DNA of 64,000 nt from Brachypodium distachyon (lineage: Eukaryota > Streptophyta > Magnoliopsida > Poales > Poaceae), in contig NC_016132.3 of the NCBI RefSeq assembly GCF_000005505.3, positions 682,001-746,000 on the forward strand, given 5' to 3'. Made by a program: the position numbers and the translations under genes. Below, one piece after another: positions 20,829-31,611 of the stretch. Within the stretch, counting starts at the first letter, position 1. Each line of letters begins with the position of its first letter. The notes below the pieces were generated by a model. It searched no databases. It was not told where the DNA came from and was given only the letters and a program-made list of their open reading frames with translations.

Positions 20829-21491
20829 ATGGAAGTAAAGCAGCAGCAGCAGCAGCGACGATACTGCCGCTCCTTCCTCGTCCATACGCTGCTGCTGCTG
20901 CTGTTCCTGACCATTTTCCCGGTGCTCAACGCCGGCTTACTCCTCACCGGAGGTAACGCCGCCACCGGCCTCCTCTTTACTGCTTCACAAATCATAAGCA
21001 GAGAAGTACAGCGCTGTGTTTATCCCCTTTATCTCCGATTTTCTGAATTTTATGTTTCCACGATCATTTCTGAACTTTAGCTTAGCATGGTCTACAGATG
21101 TATGTAAGAAGAAGCTTCGTTTCTTCTGACTGTCTGTCTGAATGTTCAACTGTTGGTCTCGATCAATTCTGTAGGAGAAATGTCTACAGCTGGGCGAGAC
21201 GGCGGCGGTTCTTCTGTCTGTCTGAATGATCAATTCTGTAGGAGAAATGTCTACAGACGATCATTTCTGAACTTTAGCTTAGTATGGTCTACGGACTACA
21301 GATAGCAGTGTGTATGTAAGTTGAAGCTTCGGTTCTTCGGTCTGTCTGAATGTTCAACTGTTGGTCTCAATTCTGTAGGAGAAAAGTCTATGGGAGGGCG
21401 AGACGGTGGCGGTTCTCCTCCGACACCGGCGTCCAGCGAGGACCCTCACCAGACTTCCTCGATGCCGCTGTCGCCGGACAAAGAAGGCTAG
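20829..21491 (+). CDS. X1: small secreted Gly/Pro-rich peptide precursor (second family)
   Basis: Predicted exons 20829-20952 and 21379-21491 join in phase 1 for 78 residues. Exon 1: MEVKQQQQQRRYCRSFLV, then hydrophobic HTLLLLLFLTIFPVLN and AGLLLTG, a signal peptide or anchor with a polyglutamine N-region. Exon 2: G-EKSMGGRDGGGSPPTPAS, SEDPHQTSS and a tail ending SPDKEG. X2 has the same exon 1 ending (LLTG-G) and shares MGGR-x-GGG-xx-PP-x-P-x-SS-x-DPH. The intron contains an extra decayed copy of the exon 2 start, so other acceptors are possible. The P-x-SS-x-DPH stretch faintly recalls CLE-type ends (P-x-G-x-D/N-P-x-H), but this is too weak to assign. Unrelated in sequence to PepA-G. Confidence 0.6.
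21061..21450 (+). repeat. 197-bp tandem duplication covering the X1 exon 2 start
   Basis: GATCATTTCTGAACTTTAGC begins at 21062 and again at 21259. Each unit continues through TGTCTGAATGTTCAACTG, TTCTGTAG|GAGAAA-GTCTA and GGGCGAGACGG-GGCGGTTCT. Only the second unit continues into an open exon 2; the first has a decayed version. Part of the unit (TTCTGTAGGAGAAATGTCTA) occurs a third time at about 21232. Confidence 0.75.
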
Positions 21492-22225
21492 TCCAACCGG
21501 CGACCGTGGCTTAAAGCTACAGGTTTCGTGCCGCCGGACTGTGTGGTTTCGGTTTTGGCAAATGAAGTCAGTTCATGGGAAGAAGGCCATCTCCCATTTA
21601 TTCTTCTTGGTGATAATTGTTGTTTCCTATGCGTATGCAACCAATGGAGCCTAACTGGATGTAATCCCTCACTTTTCCAGCGAACTGATGTAATTTTTGC
21701 ACTTGCATATGCCTTGCAGGCTGATTATTGTCGGTAAAACTTGCCTACCCCTTTTTTCCTTGCTAATCTTTGTGGATCGATTGTACAAAGGAGTAGAAGA
21801 ATTTCCGGGGAAAGAGAAAGATATGAGGCCCCAGCACTGCCAACAACAGCATATATCCTTATAAGTTATAACTTTGTGCAAGAACGCGCATAAAGAATGG
21901 AGTTCAGTACACAAGTGATACCATAACTTTGCAGGATACCATAGCTTCTACTGTCTAATTGAATGAGATTAACATTGTACAGAAAGAATAATAGTAATAG
22001 CACTAAAGAGTTCTCGAGGTTCCTTGGAGGTGCAAGAACAATAGAGGTTCTCTCCAGGCTGTTTGCATTTATATACGTTCCTGCAGAATGATAAACTGCC
22101 ATTTGATTAGCTCAGTTATATTCACATCAATTAAGCACCTTTTATTCGTAGTGTGAAACATCTTCTTTACATTGTATACAATAGAACCTTTCCTGATAGG
22201 TATGAAACTAGGAGATACAGGTATT
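21492..22225. other. Intergenic region between X1 and RK1 (convergent); no gene seen
   Basis: This holds the 3' flanks of X1 (plus) and RK1 (minus). Short frames have no recognisable features. Confidence 0.4.
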
Positions 22226-24414
22226 TCATTCTGAGAAACTACTTAACTCGGAAGATTGCCAGGAATCTGCAGCAGGGGCGTTGCCATCCCCACAGAAGAA
22301 CGGCTCAGGAGGTATATGCAGATCGTCGATGCCATCTTCGAGCATCTCTAACACCCTGCTCATCATCGGTCGATCATGTGGCCTCATCTGGATGCACCAG
22401 AGGCCAACAATGCACAGCTTCCTCTCCACTTGATGGATACCAACAGCCTCCGAAATCTCACTCACCTCTTGCCGAGTGAGTTGATTATACACCCATGCTG
22501 GGTAATATGTCTGGCTTCTTGCTGCTTGTTGATCCACGTTCCTCCGACCCCCAGCCATCTCCAGCAATAACATCCCGAAGCTATAAACATCAGACTTGCA
22601 CGATATAGCGCCAAAGCTACGGGATATCATCTCGGGAGCTATGTAGCCAACTGTTCCTCGCGCAGCACTCACCGGCAGAAAGCTGTTGTCCCTTGGGTAT
22701 AGTTTGGCAAGCCCAAAGTCAGCAATTTTTGGAGTGAAGTCATTGTCTAACAGGATGTTGTGCGGCTTGATGGCGAAGTGTAATATCTGCATATCACAAC
22801 CTCGATGCAGGTAGTCGATCCCTCTGGCAATGCCCAAAGCAATCTCATTGAGCTTGTCCCAGGAGAAACTCTTCTCAGATGGGAAGATATACTTATCAAG
22901 AGATCCATGGGGCATGTACTCATAAACAAGAGCCCTCCTCATTTCCTCCGAGCAGAAACCCACTAGACGCACTACATTGACATGGTGAATGCTTCCAATG
23001 CTGGACACTTCACTAATGAATTCTTCTCCGTCGGACGTGGAGTTGACCAACATTTTGGTGGCAACATGGGCATCGCCAGGAAGCACACCTTTATACACAC
23101 ACCCATAGCCTCCTTGACCCAGCTTCTCTCTGAAGCGGTTAGTGACCGCAGTGATATCTGTGTAGGCGTACCTTGTCGGGCCAAGAGCTAGTTGCATCTG
23201 GAGGAACTTCTCAACTGCGCCAATTGATATCTTTGTTTTCCAGTATTTTCAGGCAAGGAAGGTCAGTACGGACAATGGTGCAAAGAGTAACCTGGATAGT
23301 ACTGCAAACACTGCGCAAACAAGATTGCAGACTCGAGTTACATGTATACAATTATGTAGCCTTAATGATTAAATTATGCAATTCAGTCATACCGATAATG
23401 AACTTCACAGTACTTAAAGCATATACTATGATAGCTACTGCCCAATATAATTTAGTTTGATGGGGGTAGTTATTTACACATCCCAAGAAATGCATGTCGA
23501 TGCCAACAACCGCCGAAAACTGATTTTGGATGCTTGAACTAGACATCTGTTCGTGGAAGTCACTGCAAGTTATACATGGATTGGTAAGAAGATAAACAGC
23601 TTTGTGATAAGACAATCCAATTTGAGGTGCAAAATGCAACCTGGGAGAAGTATCTAGTTCACAGAGAGCAGACTCACCTCATTAAATCATTCAGGCATCT
23701 GTTGATGATCCAAGAACTTGTCCAGGCATTATCTACAGGAAATCTAACAGCAAACCCAGTCTTCATAAATTTTACGATATCTTCATAATCATAACTTGCA
23801 TCATCTGTTGTCCTCACACGCCAACTTCCCAAAGGAGTCATGGCCAAGTATCCACAAGAAGGCTCAACATTTCGAACCAGAAAAGCGAGCGCAGTAGTCA
23901 ATACATAAACAAAAGAACTATTTGTACTCTGGCAAGTGACAGGCCTATAAATAACATTATCTTTTATCATCCGTGAACAACTCACAAAGGCAGTCCATTT
24001 ATCTGCATCCGGCAATAACAGGATCCTGTTCTCTGATTGCAATCCATAGATATAAGGATGTTGATTCCTCTCAGGAATAGGGCAGCTGATATCATCCGAA
24101 CTGGCATCAACAACCCAGAAAATACGGTCACTGTAGGAGATGTTAGTCACGATGTATCTTCCTGTGTTGATGTAAACTATAGCCTGGCTATCAGTACAAA
24201 CTAGCTCATATTCTTGAACACCACAACCAGGTGGATCACTTTGCAAACGGAAAGGATACTGGATGTTTTGGAGATGTCCACAGGAGAAAGAGGGGCAAAC
24301 TGCTTGCCCCAGAATATCTGCTGCTTCACTCTTCGTTAGAAGAACTGAAAGTGTGGAGGAGATTGCTAATGCATGGAGTATAACAGAATGAAGAAATGCA
24401 GCAGAGTTCGTCAT
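22226..24414 (-). pseudogene. RK1: LRK10-like receptor kinase, dead (type A)
   Basis: Minus-strand exons 24414-23678, 23562-23393 and 23301-22226 give the same three-exon, phase 2/phase 1 structure as RK4. Exon 1 has a signal peptide and a GUB_WAK-type cysteine-rich ectodomain (CPSFSCGHLQNIQYPF, GCGVQEYELVC). Exon 3 gives the end of the transmembrane helix and a kinase with G-loop GQGGYGCV, Lys in VATKML, DFGLAK and CKSDVYSFG. Two lesions: an in-frame TGA at 23251-23249, just after the membrane helix, where RK4 has His (LFLAHKYW against TFLA-stop-KYW); and the catalytic loop reads HFAIKPHN instead of HFDIKPHN, losing the catalytic Asp. A product would be a membrane-anchored ectodomain without kinase. 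Confidence 0.85.
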
Positions 24415-24918
24415 GACTCATGAGAACACTTCACAGATGCAAGATCAAGCATGGAAGGTGGCACCCAATTTAAGGAGAAGGCTTGCCTGAGGGTTGACCA
24501 ATATATTATGGTCTCAGAATGATATAGGAAGATTTTGATGCATATAGACAAGAGAAAGAAAAATCAAACCTAGTGTCCTTCCTGACTGCTGGGTAATCTA
24601 TTACCAGTCATTTGGTCTTGTTAGTCAAACCAGTAGGCATAATCTTTGACTTTTTTATAGCAAAGATAAGCTTTGACTTATAGTGCATTTCCTTTGGCAT
24701 AGCAGGAAGCCAGGAACCAATAATTCTCTTCCATGGAAGAAAATGAAGAATCCGTCCAACTATTTCATGGGTCCATCATGGCATACTTAACAGTGACAAA
24801 CTGACCAAAGCCAAGCTTAGTAAGATCTTTCTCCTTTTTTATTCCAACATTATAAGAAATCCAGTTTTGTGGGCATAGCTTCATCTCCTTGCCTCCAATC
24901 TTCATTTTATCACAGAAA
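24415..24918. promoter_or_regulatory. Divergent promoter region between RK1 and RK2
   Basis: The ATGs of RK1 (minus, 24414) and RK2 (plus, 24919) are 504 bp apart, so both promoters and 5' UTRs must lie here. Head-to-head pairing of two LRK10-like subtypes is known in cereals (LRK/TAK pairs). I did not find a convincing shared motif with the RK3/RK4 spacer. Confidence 0.55.
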
Positions 24919-27257
24919 ATGTTTGAAGGTTTGGTTGTAGCTCTGATATTCTTAGTTCTTAATGATGGAATCAACAGGGTCACAGCAAGTGGAGATGGAG
25001 ATTTTTTCCATACCTGCATACCATCCAGGTGCAGTGAAGGCAGAATAGAAATCCGATTTCCGTTCCGCCTTACAACCAACCCCAAATCCTGTGGAGCACC
25101 TGGCATGGAGCTATCATGTTCTAGGGAAGCAGATACAATCCTACTTCACCCAATTCTTGGATTGTGCAAGGTCACTGCAATCGACTACAGTTCTGGTACT
25201 CTTACTGTCATCGCGCTTGAAGAATCATGGACTCGGTGCCCGCTTCAGAAGATCTCTACCACCAACCTATCAACTGGCGTATGCATACCTTACGCCCTTG
25301 AAACTGCAACCCTGATACGCTGTTCAAGAGAGTTCATACCAAAATACGAAGCCAGTATTTTACAAGGTTTGGGGGACAGTATTGTTGGCCCAATCTCTTG
25401 CCTGAGCAACACAAGCCAGTTTGTATATTTGATGGCCAGTGGTGAATCCATGTCTCTTCTTCCCTTAGATTGTACAGTGGTCTCCAACGGCATTCCGATA
25501 CCAGATGATTATCATAGCAAATCTGCTGCATCGTTCCCCAAGTTCCCCAAAAGGGCCAAAAGAATCATCACATCTGCTGAGGCAACGTTGAGTTGGTCGA
25601 TTCCTGACATTGCCAACATTTGTATAGAATGCGAGCAAAAAGGGCATCACTGTGGATTCAGCTCACAACGGAGGCAAGCATTCTGCAAGCACAATGGTAA
25701 TGGCTCATCTCCAATAATCAGTTAACCTATTTTCTTCTCACTTGTTCAAGAATTGTAAGTAAAAGTGCACATTTACGTTCGTTCTAAGATTGAAATATCT
25801 ATGATTGATAATGATATGTGTTCATCGCAAATCAGGATGCTGTCATGTCTGTACAATTCTTTAATGTCATGCTCTCATGAGTTGAATCGCTTTTCCATTC
25901 TGCCAAATAAAAAATGGCATGAGTTGGTGCTTTTTTTTCACCTAAAGAACAGTGGTAGACTTTTTTGTTTGCTTACAAAAAATAGAAATAAGAAGTTTGC
26001 CTGTCTATATTATTCTGCACCCAAAATCTAAATGCTTATTCCATGCACGCAGGTTCCCGGGTCAAAGTCATTGCAGGTATTGTACATACATCCTTTTCTC
26101 TAATCTATATAAGAGACATGAAAGAAAGGTTTTTAACCTAAGTCTTACTCATTATTTCCCTATGTTTTGCTTATTTAGCAACATCGTCAGTAGCCACATG
26201 TGTGGTTCTCTTGTTGGCGGCAGCCACTGCACTATATCTGTCCCTAAAATCAAAGACTGATGAAGAGGTACGTTTGAAGATCGAAATATTTCTCAAGGCA
26301 TACGGCACATCAAAACCAACAAGGTACACATTCTCCGAAGTTAAGAAAATAACAAGACGATTCAAAGATAAACTGGGGAACGGTGGCTTTGGAAGTGTAT
26401 ACAGAGGTCAGCTAGCAAGTGGAGTGCCTGTGGCAGTAAAGATGCTGGAGAACTCAAAGGGCAATGGAGAAGATTTCATAAATGAAGTTGCGACCATCGG
26501 TAGGATCCACCATGCCAATGTGGTTCGTCTCTTAGGATTTTACTCTGAAGGAACAAGGCGTGCTCTTATTTATCAATTCATGCCTAACGGATCACTGGAG
26601 AAATATATATTCGCACATGAATCAGATATTTTTCGGGAACTATTAGCACCCAACAAAATGCTGGAAATAGCATCAGGCATTGCACAAGGAATCGAATACC
26701 TGCATCAAGGGGGCAATCAGCGCATCCTCCACTTCGACATCAAACCTCACAACATCTTGCTTGACTGCAGCTTCAATCCAAAGATTTCAGACTTTGGCCT
26801 TGCAAAGCTGTGTGCAAGGGAACACAGCATCGTCACACTGACTGCAGCTAGAGGAACAATGGGCTACATTGCCCCAGAACTATATTCTCGTAACTTTGGG
26901 AGAATATCCAACAAGTCCGATGTTTATAGCTTTGGCATGCTAGTGTTGGAAATGGTGAGTGGGAGAAGGAACTCGGATGCATGGATCGAGAACCAAAATG
27001 AGCTTTACATGCCAGAGTGGATATATGAGAAAATCATCACGGAGCAAGAACTGGAATCAACAAGGGAGATGAAGCAAGAAGAGAAGGAGATAGTAAGAAA
27101 GCTGGCTATTGTGGCACTATGGTGCATCCAGTGGAACCCAAAAGATCGCCCATCTATGCCGAAAGTGTCAAACATGTTAACAGGAAGCTTGCTGAGCCTA
27201 ACAATGCCTCCTAAGCCATTTGTATCGTCTCCGGGCTACATTACGCGACAAATTTAA
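24919..27257 (+). CDS. RK2: LRK10-like receptor kinase (type B)
   Basis: Exons 24919-25696, 26053-26076 and 26179-27257 join in phase 1 throughout for 626 residues; the middle exon is only 24 bp (encoding SRVKVIA) and is identical in size in RK3. Signal peptide: MFEGLVVALIFLVLNDGINR. Ectodomain: cysteine-rich GUB_WAK-type (FFHTCIPSRCSEG, RFPFRLTTNPKSCGAPGMEL) with a second Cys cluster near the end (CIECEQKGHHCGF). Membrane helix: VATCVVLLLAAATALYLSL at about 272-290. Kinase: G-loop [53 protein letters not shown], all intact. It is a plasma-membrane Ser/Thr receptor kinase of the family that includes the wheat LRK10 rust-resistance-linked kinase. Ligand unknown. Divergent from RK1. Confidence 0.88.
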
Positions 27258-27605
27258 AATTTTCCTCTACAGATACTCTGAAAATGTGTTTCAGACATTG
27301 AGACTAGGTATGCTGCTTCTGCAGTAACAGCTATTGTATATGACACTTGATTTTCAACCCGATTAGCACATCTATGTAAACTGTATGGCGTGTCTACTTG
27401 AGATGTCGCAATTGTTTGCAATCTAATTTAGTAGTGGCATTTGTGTGTTTCAGAAAGGTGCTCATAGAAATTAGGACCAATGTACCTAGCATAGCATGTA
27501 TCGCATTTCGATCGAATTAGCTTTCCTACTATCAGCAAATTGAGTTTGTATTCCCATAACTACCCTGGTAACATCATACTTGTTTCACAGCAGATTGCAA
27601 CTTGG
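27258..27605. other. 3' flank of RK2, shared with the kinase relic
   Basis: No gene. Phrases such as TAACAGCTATTGTATATGAC and CATAGAAATTAGGACCAATG recur in order downstream of the kinase relic at 38.3-38.7 kb, so the whole 3' flank was duplicated with the kinase. Confidence 0.55.
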
Positions 27606-27607
27606 TA

Positions 27608-27721
27608 CTCCCTCTGATCCTAAATTCTTGACTCAAATTTGTCCAAATATGGATGTATCTATTCTTAAAAAGTGTCTAGATACATGTAATATTTCGACAA
27701 CAATTTAGGATCAGAGGGAGC
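27608..27721. mobile_element. Stowaway MITE
   Basis: The left end is TA-CTCCCTCTGATCCTAAATT and the right end AATTTAGGATCAGAGGGAG. The perfect inverted termini and short length make this the best-preserved Stowaway in the window. It is absent from the homologous flank at 38.7 kb. Confidence 0.9.
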
Positions 27722-27825
27722 AGTACTAGTCTGAAGATGCACACGAAATTGCTGCCTACCTGTCGCTCCTGCTGACTCCATTGTACAGTCTGACTAGTCG
27801 GCAAGTCAGCCTCATTGAATTACTA

Positions 27826-28430
27826 CTATTCCTCGGTAAGCTGTTGGTCGTCACCGCGTTGCCGAGTGCCGGCCGAATCCTTGCAACGCCCATCGATTGG
27901 CAGGGTGGGGTCCGCAAGCCCTTGCTTAGGCATAGGTAGGGCATACGCAAAGCTGTGAATTGTGACAAAATGGCAATGCACTATGCACATGAAGTAAGGG
28001 AAAATAAGAAGGGTCACCTTGCTCGACGCGGCGGCGGCGGAGGAGGAGGTTGGAGGCGGTTGTGAGCTACTGACGACGGCAGCGGTAGCGGCTGTGGGGC
28101 CCGAAAAAGTGAAGCTAGCTAGGGAAGAAGAGTGGCGGCCTTCCGCAGGAGAGGGCGGGCGACGAGAAGCCATCGGGAGTAGGGAAACGGTCCCGTTCGC
28201 CGCCGCCGCCGCCTGCCGCCGGAGTTACGCCGGGAAGGAGGAAGGGGATCAGGGGATGAGGGACTCTTTTGCAGAAAGTGCACGAGCTGGGCTGGGCCAT
28301 TAACAACATCATTTGATCCAACGGATCTCGGGCCTCTTCATGGGCCATGGAATTAATATTGGGCCGAACAGAGGCTGTACAAGAAGCAACAACATTGCAA
28401 CAAGTGAAGGCTTTCTGGAAATTTAAGATC
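27826..28430 (-). other. Relic of an F-box-family upstream region or small orphan gene
   Basis: On the minus strand a frame (28173-27826, 115 residues) starts MASRRPPSPAEGRHSSSLAS, and has a possible donor after SSAAAASSK. The C-terminal part resembles the frame ending at 38855 (MCI, then ...EEPLAEG against ...DQQLTEE). GC-rich strings such as GGAGCTCCGCCGGGAAG recur at 39.08 and 43.81 kb, the latter just upstream of FB1. I think this is a duplicated GC-rich upstream region of the F-box family, carried along with type B kinase copies; a small gene is less likely. Confidence 0.35.
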
Positions 28431-28512
28431 ATCGCTGCTTGGCGTTCATATGCGATGACGAGCCAGTAATCTATATACGAGTATTACTGCAGTTATTATT
28501 ATTCTTACCAGT

Positions 28513-28570
28513 AGTAGTTTTGACCGCAAGGATCCGGTGCGATACGGCCATCAATGTACGACACGTGCGA
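28513..28570 (+). promoter_or_regulatory. X2 promoter block: W-box and G-box
   Basis: AGTTTTGACCGCAAGGATCC (W-box 28520-28525) is followed by CGATACGGCCATCAATGTAC and GACACGTGCG (CACGTG). This repeats the X1 block almost base for base, although the two genes are 8 kb apart. Confidence 0.55.
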
Positions 28571-28814
28571 TCTTTATACAAAAAACCTTAAGAAGATGCT
28601 TGTGCATCCAGCCCTTCCTGCGGCTATCAGCTTCCGACAGAACTCAGAACGAAGCAGAAACACACAGCTGCTTTGGCCTACACGATCTGCATTCTCCGTC
28701 GGACTGTTACGAGCCAGAGAAGGAAGAAGAAAACAAAGAAACAATAGGAGGGATTCCATCACTCCATAGAGGATATAAGCATCACTTCAAACTTCAGAGT
28801 TAATTCAGAGAGAG

Positions 28815-29222
28815 ATGCAACAGCAGCAGCAGCAGCAGCATCGGCAGCGATACTACTGCTGCTACTTCCTCATCCATGCCCTGCTGCTGCTGTCTCTGAT
28901 TCTTCTCGCGGCGCTACTCAACATCAGCTTGCTCACCGGAGGTAATAACAATCTTTCTTCTTGCCTGACCTCATCTCCATTTCTGAACTTCAGATTGGGA
29001 TGTAAATCAAGAGCAGGTTCTACAGAATTTCGTTGGAAAGTAGCCTCTATTTCCCTTTCTTTCCTCTTCTGTCTGAATATTCAGCAGCAATTAAGCAGGC
29101 CGACCTCACCCACTGACTCACATTCTTCAACTCGATTTGCAGCAATGGCGATGGCGATGGGCGGGAGAGGCGGCGGCCGTGCGCCGCCGCCGCCGACCTC
29201 CAGCGGGGACCCTCACCCGTAG
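28815..29222 (+). CDS. X2: small secreted Gly/Pro-rich peptide precursor (second family)
   Basis: By analogy to X1, exons 28815-28941 and 29143-29222 join in phase 1 for 68 residues. Exon 1: M, seven Gln, HRQRYYCCYFLIHALLLL, then SLILLAALLNISLLTG, a signal peptide or anchor. Exon 2: A-MAMAMGGRGGGRAPPPPT, then SSGDPHP. It shares the LLTG-G junction and MGGR/DPH landmarks with X1 and lacks the C-terminal extension. The intron has no in-frame stop, so an unspliced 135-residue product (28815-29222) is also possible. Role unknown. Confidence 0.6.
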   Translation: MQQQQQQQHRQRYYCCYFLIHALLLLSLILLAALLNISLLTGGNNNLSSCLTSSPFLNFRLGCKSRAGSTEFRWKVASISLSFLFCLNIQQQLSRPTSPTDSHSSTRFAAMAMAMGGRGGGRAPPPPTSSGDPHP

Positions 29223-29890
29223 GAGCTATCTGCACGTACTACGGAGACCACCAAGAACGAGCATCAATGCATCATAACCTGCCTAAGCTGTATTTAGTAG
29301 TTGGACAGTGGAGAACTGCCAGTGAGGCATAGGTTCAATCTTCAGAATCACGATTTCAGGCTTCAATTTTGTTGACAGAAGGTGAGCTGCTTCGTGTTCC
29401 AGATAAAGGTAAAGGATCCATGCTACCTTCTGTGTATCACTCGATGTAAAGCTCCATTCCTTAATTTGGAGTTCAAATAGCACACAGAATCTCTAGTTGG
29501 CAACTTCTCCCGGTTTGATTTTGTGCAAAGGAAAAATACTGTCAACAGCTCGCGAGACTCTCCGCATGCCGCCAGTATTTCGGTCACATCTGAGTTCCCA
29601 GATTCATTTTAGTTTCGGTCGTCTCTGAATTCTTTGCACATGCTGCCATATTATCACTGACGCAACCAAACACACTATAAATGGATTTAGTCTCTCGAAT
29701 CGTTTTGAACCAAAGTGTAGAACTAAGACAAGATTACGAAGGTAAACATCGCAGTTCATGTACAGTTTGATAATGAAGCCGGAGGAAATAAAAAATTAGA
29801 GTTTGGAGACTAATGGTTTATTTTTCACTTTGAGCCGGTGTATTTCACCCTTCCCACGGCTTTTTTTTTTGAAATAGTATCTCTAAGCCT
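29223..29890. other. 3' flank of X2; no gene seen
   Basis: No gene or clear repeat. Sequence is moderately AT-rich with short frames only. Confidence 0.35.
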
Positions 29891-30156
29891 GGTCATGGTG
29901 GAGAGTAACATACACTAGTAACATGCATATGTTACTAGTCTATATTACTACTTCAACAGTGGGTAGTAACATATTCGTGATAACATAAAAGGCCTATTTA
30001 TTACCTTTATAGACTCATTGTATCTTGAGAAGTGTGATGTGATGGTAAACATATCTAGTTACCCCAACCCTCTCTTTCCTCGTTAATGACATGGCACATC
30101 ATCAAAATTGCTTAGTTAGCACTTTAGTTACCACTTTTGTTACTCCCACTATGACC
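29891..30156. mobile_element. Tourist-type (Harbinger) MITE, about 266 bp
   Basis: The left end is GGTCATGGTGGAGAGTAACA and the right end, on the minus strand, is GGTCATAGTGGGAGTAAC. The interior has the repeated GTAACAT...ACTAGTAACATG motif common in grass Harbinger MITEs. Confidence 0.75.
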
Positions 30157-30274
30157 ATTCTAACTTACTGCCAAGAATAATAATAATCACTTAACCCAAT
30201 CTCGTGCACAAATCTCAAAGCATCTTTCAGGGTGGATGCATTGCTGAGCCAAATCCATCATCCGTTGGCGTTTT

Positions 30275-31565
30275 AGGGTGCGTTTCGTTAGGGTGCTTTT
30301 CTGCTTTTGCTTTCGAAAAGCAGAAAAAGCTAACCAAAGGGTTATTTTCCACAACAAAAAGCAAAAAAACAATCTGCTTTTCGTAGTACAATTCTCAAAG
30401 TAGGTTTAGAGGTACTTTTGATTGCTTTTCCTTGCCAACTTAGAGTTATTTACCCACCTTTACCACCCATAAGTGAAAAACGATTCATTTTCTTTCTCTC
30501 CCAAACCGAACGAGAAACAAGTCGCTAACATGTCAGGGTTTCCCATCGAGCTCTTCCTCTGACCGGCCAGGAGGAACCCTAGCTCCGGCGGCCTCTCCAC
30601 CGGCGGCGGTCTCCTCCGGTGGCGTCGCGCACCCCCCGACCCCGGCCCGTCCGTCCCCGGCCGCCCCGGCCCACCCGTTCCCGACTTGCAGACGCCGCCA
30701 CCGCCCCTCCGATCCTCATGTACGTCTCATCCCGTCTGATCCCTCTCTGTGTCCCTTCTTCCTTTCTAATTTCTAGCAATTAAAGGTGTACGATTATGGG
30801 ATTGTGCTGGTATAGATTGTTGCATTGTCACTGAAGTAATGTTTGTCCCAAACTTTTTTATTGAAGTATGGGTGAGAAGGCAGTTTGGGATGAGGCAAAT
30901 GTCAAACATTTTGTTGATATTTGCAAGGAGGAGGTACTTGCTGGAAATAGTCCTACTACCTATTTGAACAACAAAGGTTGGAAGAATCTTGAGGATAAAT
31001 TTGCTGCAAAAACGGGAAAGAAACTAACCAAGACACAATTTAAGAACAAATGGGACAACATGAAAGTGGCGCATATTAAAATCTATGCCAAGTTTCAATC
31101 CTCGAGCACAAACGAGGATCATTCTAGCTTGCACTGCCTTGCACAATTTCATTCGTGATAGCAAGTTGCCCGATGTGGAATTCGATAGCTGTGATGCAGA
31201 TGAAGAGTACATGCCTGAAGGGGCCGAGGTGGGAACGACACAAGGGGATGACGGTCGACGGAGAGAACGGATATGTCGTTCCCGAGGGACCTGGCGTGGT
31301 TACCATGAACATCATTCGTGATAGGATCGCCAATGCTTTGTTTGCTGCGAGAGCGAGGTAGTTTAGCTATGTCCATGGCATACATTATCACGTGAACCAT
31401 GTATATTTTGTGTTATACTATGGAACGAAGGTCTTTATTTCTATGTAAACAATAATTAGAATCAAAATTAATTTTTTCTTTGTCGATTTACGATCAATTC
31501 GCATATAAACAGTCTTCAGATAATTACAAAAGCAAAAGTAGTTGTCGTAACCAAACACGCTTTCT
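30275..31565 (+). mobile_element. PIF/Harbinger deletion derivative
   Basis: The left terminus (GGTGCGTTTCGTTAGGGTGC then TTTTCTGCTTTTGC) pairs with the right terminus read inward (GCGTGTTTGGTTACGACAAC then TACTTTTGC). A GC-rich leader (30540-30720) precedes a frame at 30868 reading MGEKAVWDEANVKHFVDICK and GWKNLEDKFAAKTGKK, a Myb/SANT-like DNA-binding domain of Harbinger ORF1. It then jumps at about 31085 to RIILACTALHNFIRDSKLPD and EEYMPEGAEV, the C-terminal end of the DDE transposase. The middle of the transposase is deleted, so the element is non-autonomous. Exact termini and target duplication are uncertain because AAAAGCAG strings are also present outside. Confidence 0.7.
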
Positions 31566-31611
31566 GCTTTTCCACGGCAAGAAAAGCAAAGCAGCTTTCT
31601 CCGAAAGCTTT

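Noticed and set aside
20829..21491. X1/X2 as CLE peptides
   Set aside because: Only the SS-x-DPH end is faintly similar; the CLE 12-residue motif with its Arg start and G-x-(N/D)-P-L-H is absent.
24889..25725. RK2 start at 24889
   Set aside because: This is a TTG; the first ATG at 24919 gives a good signal peptide.
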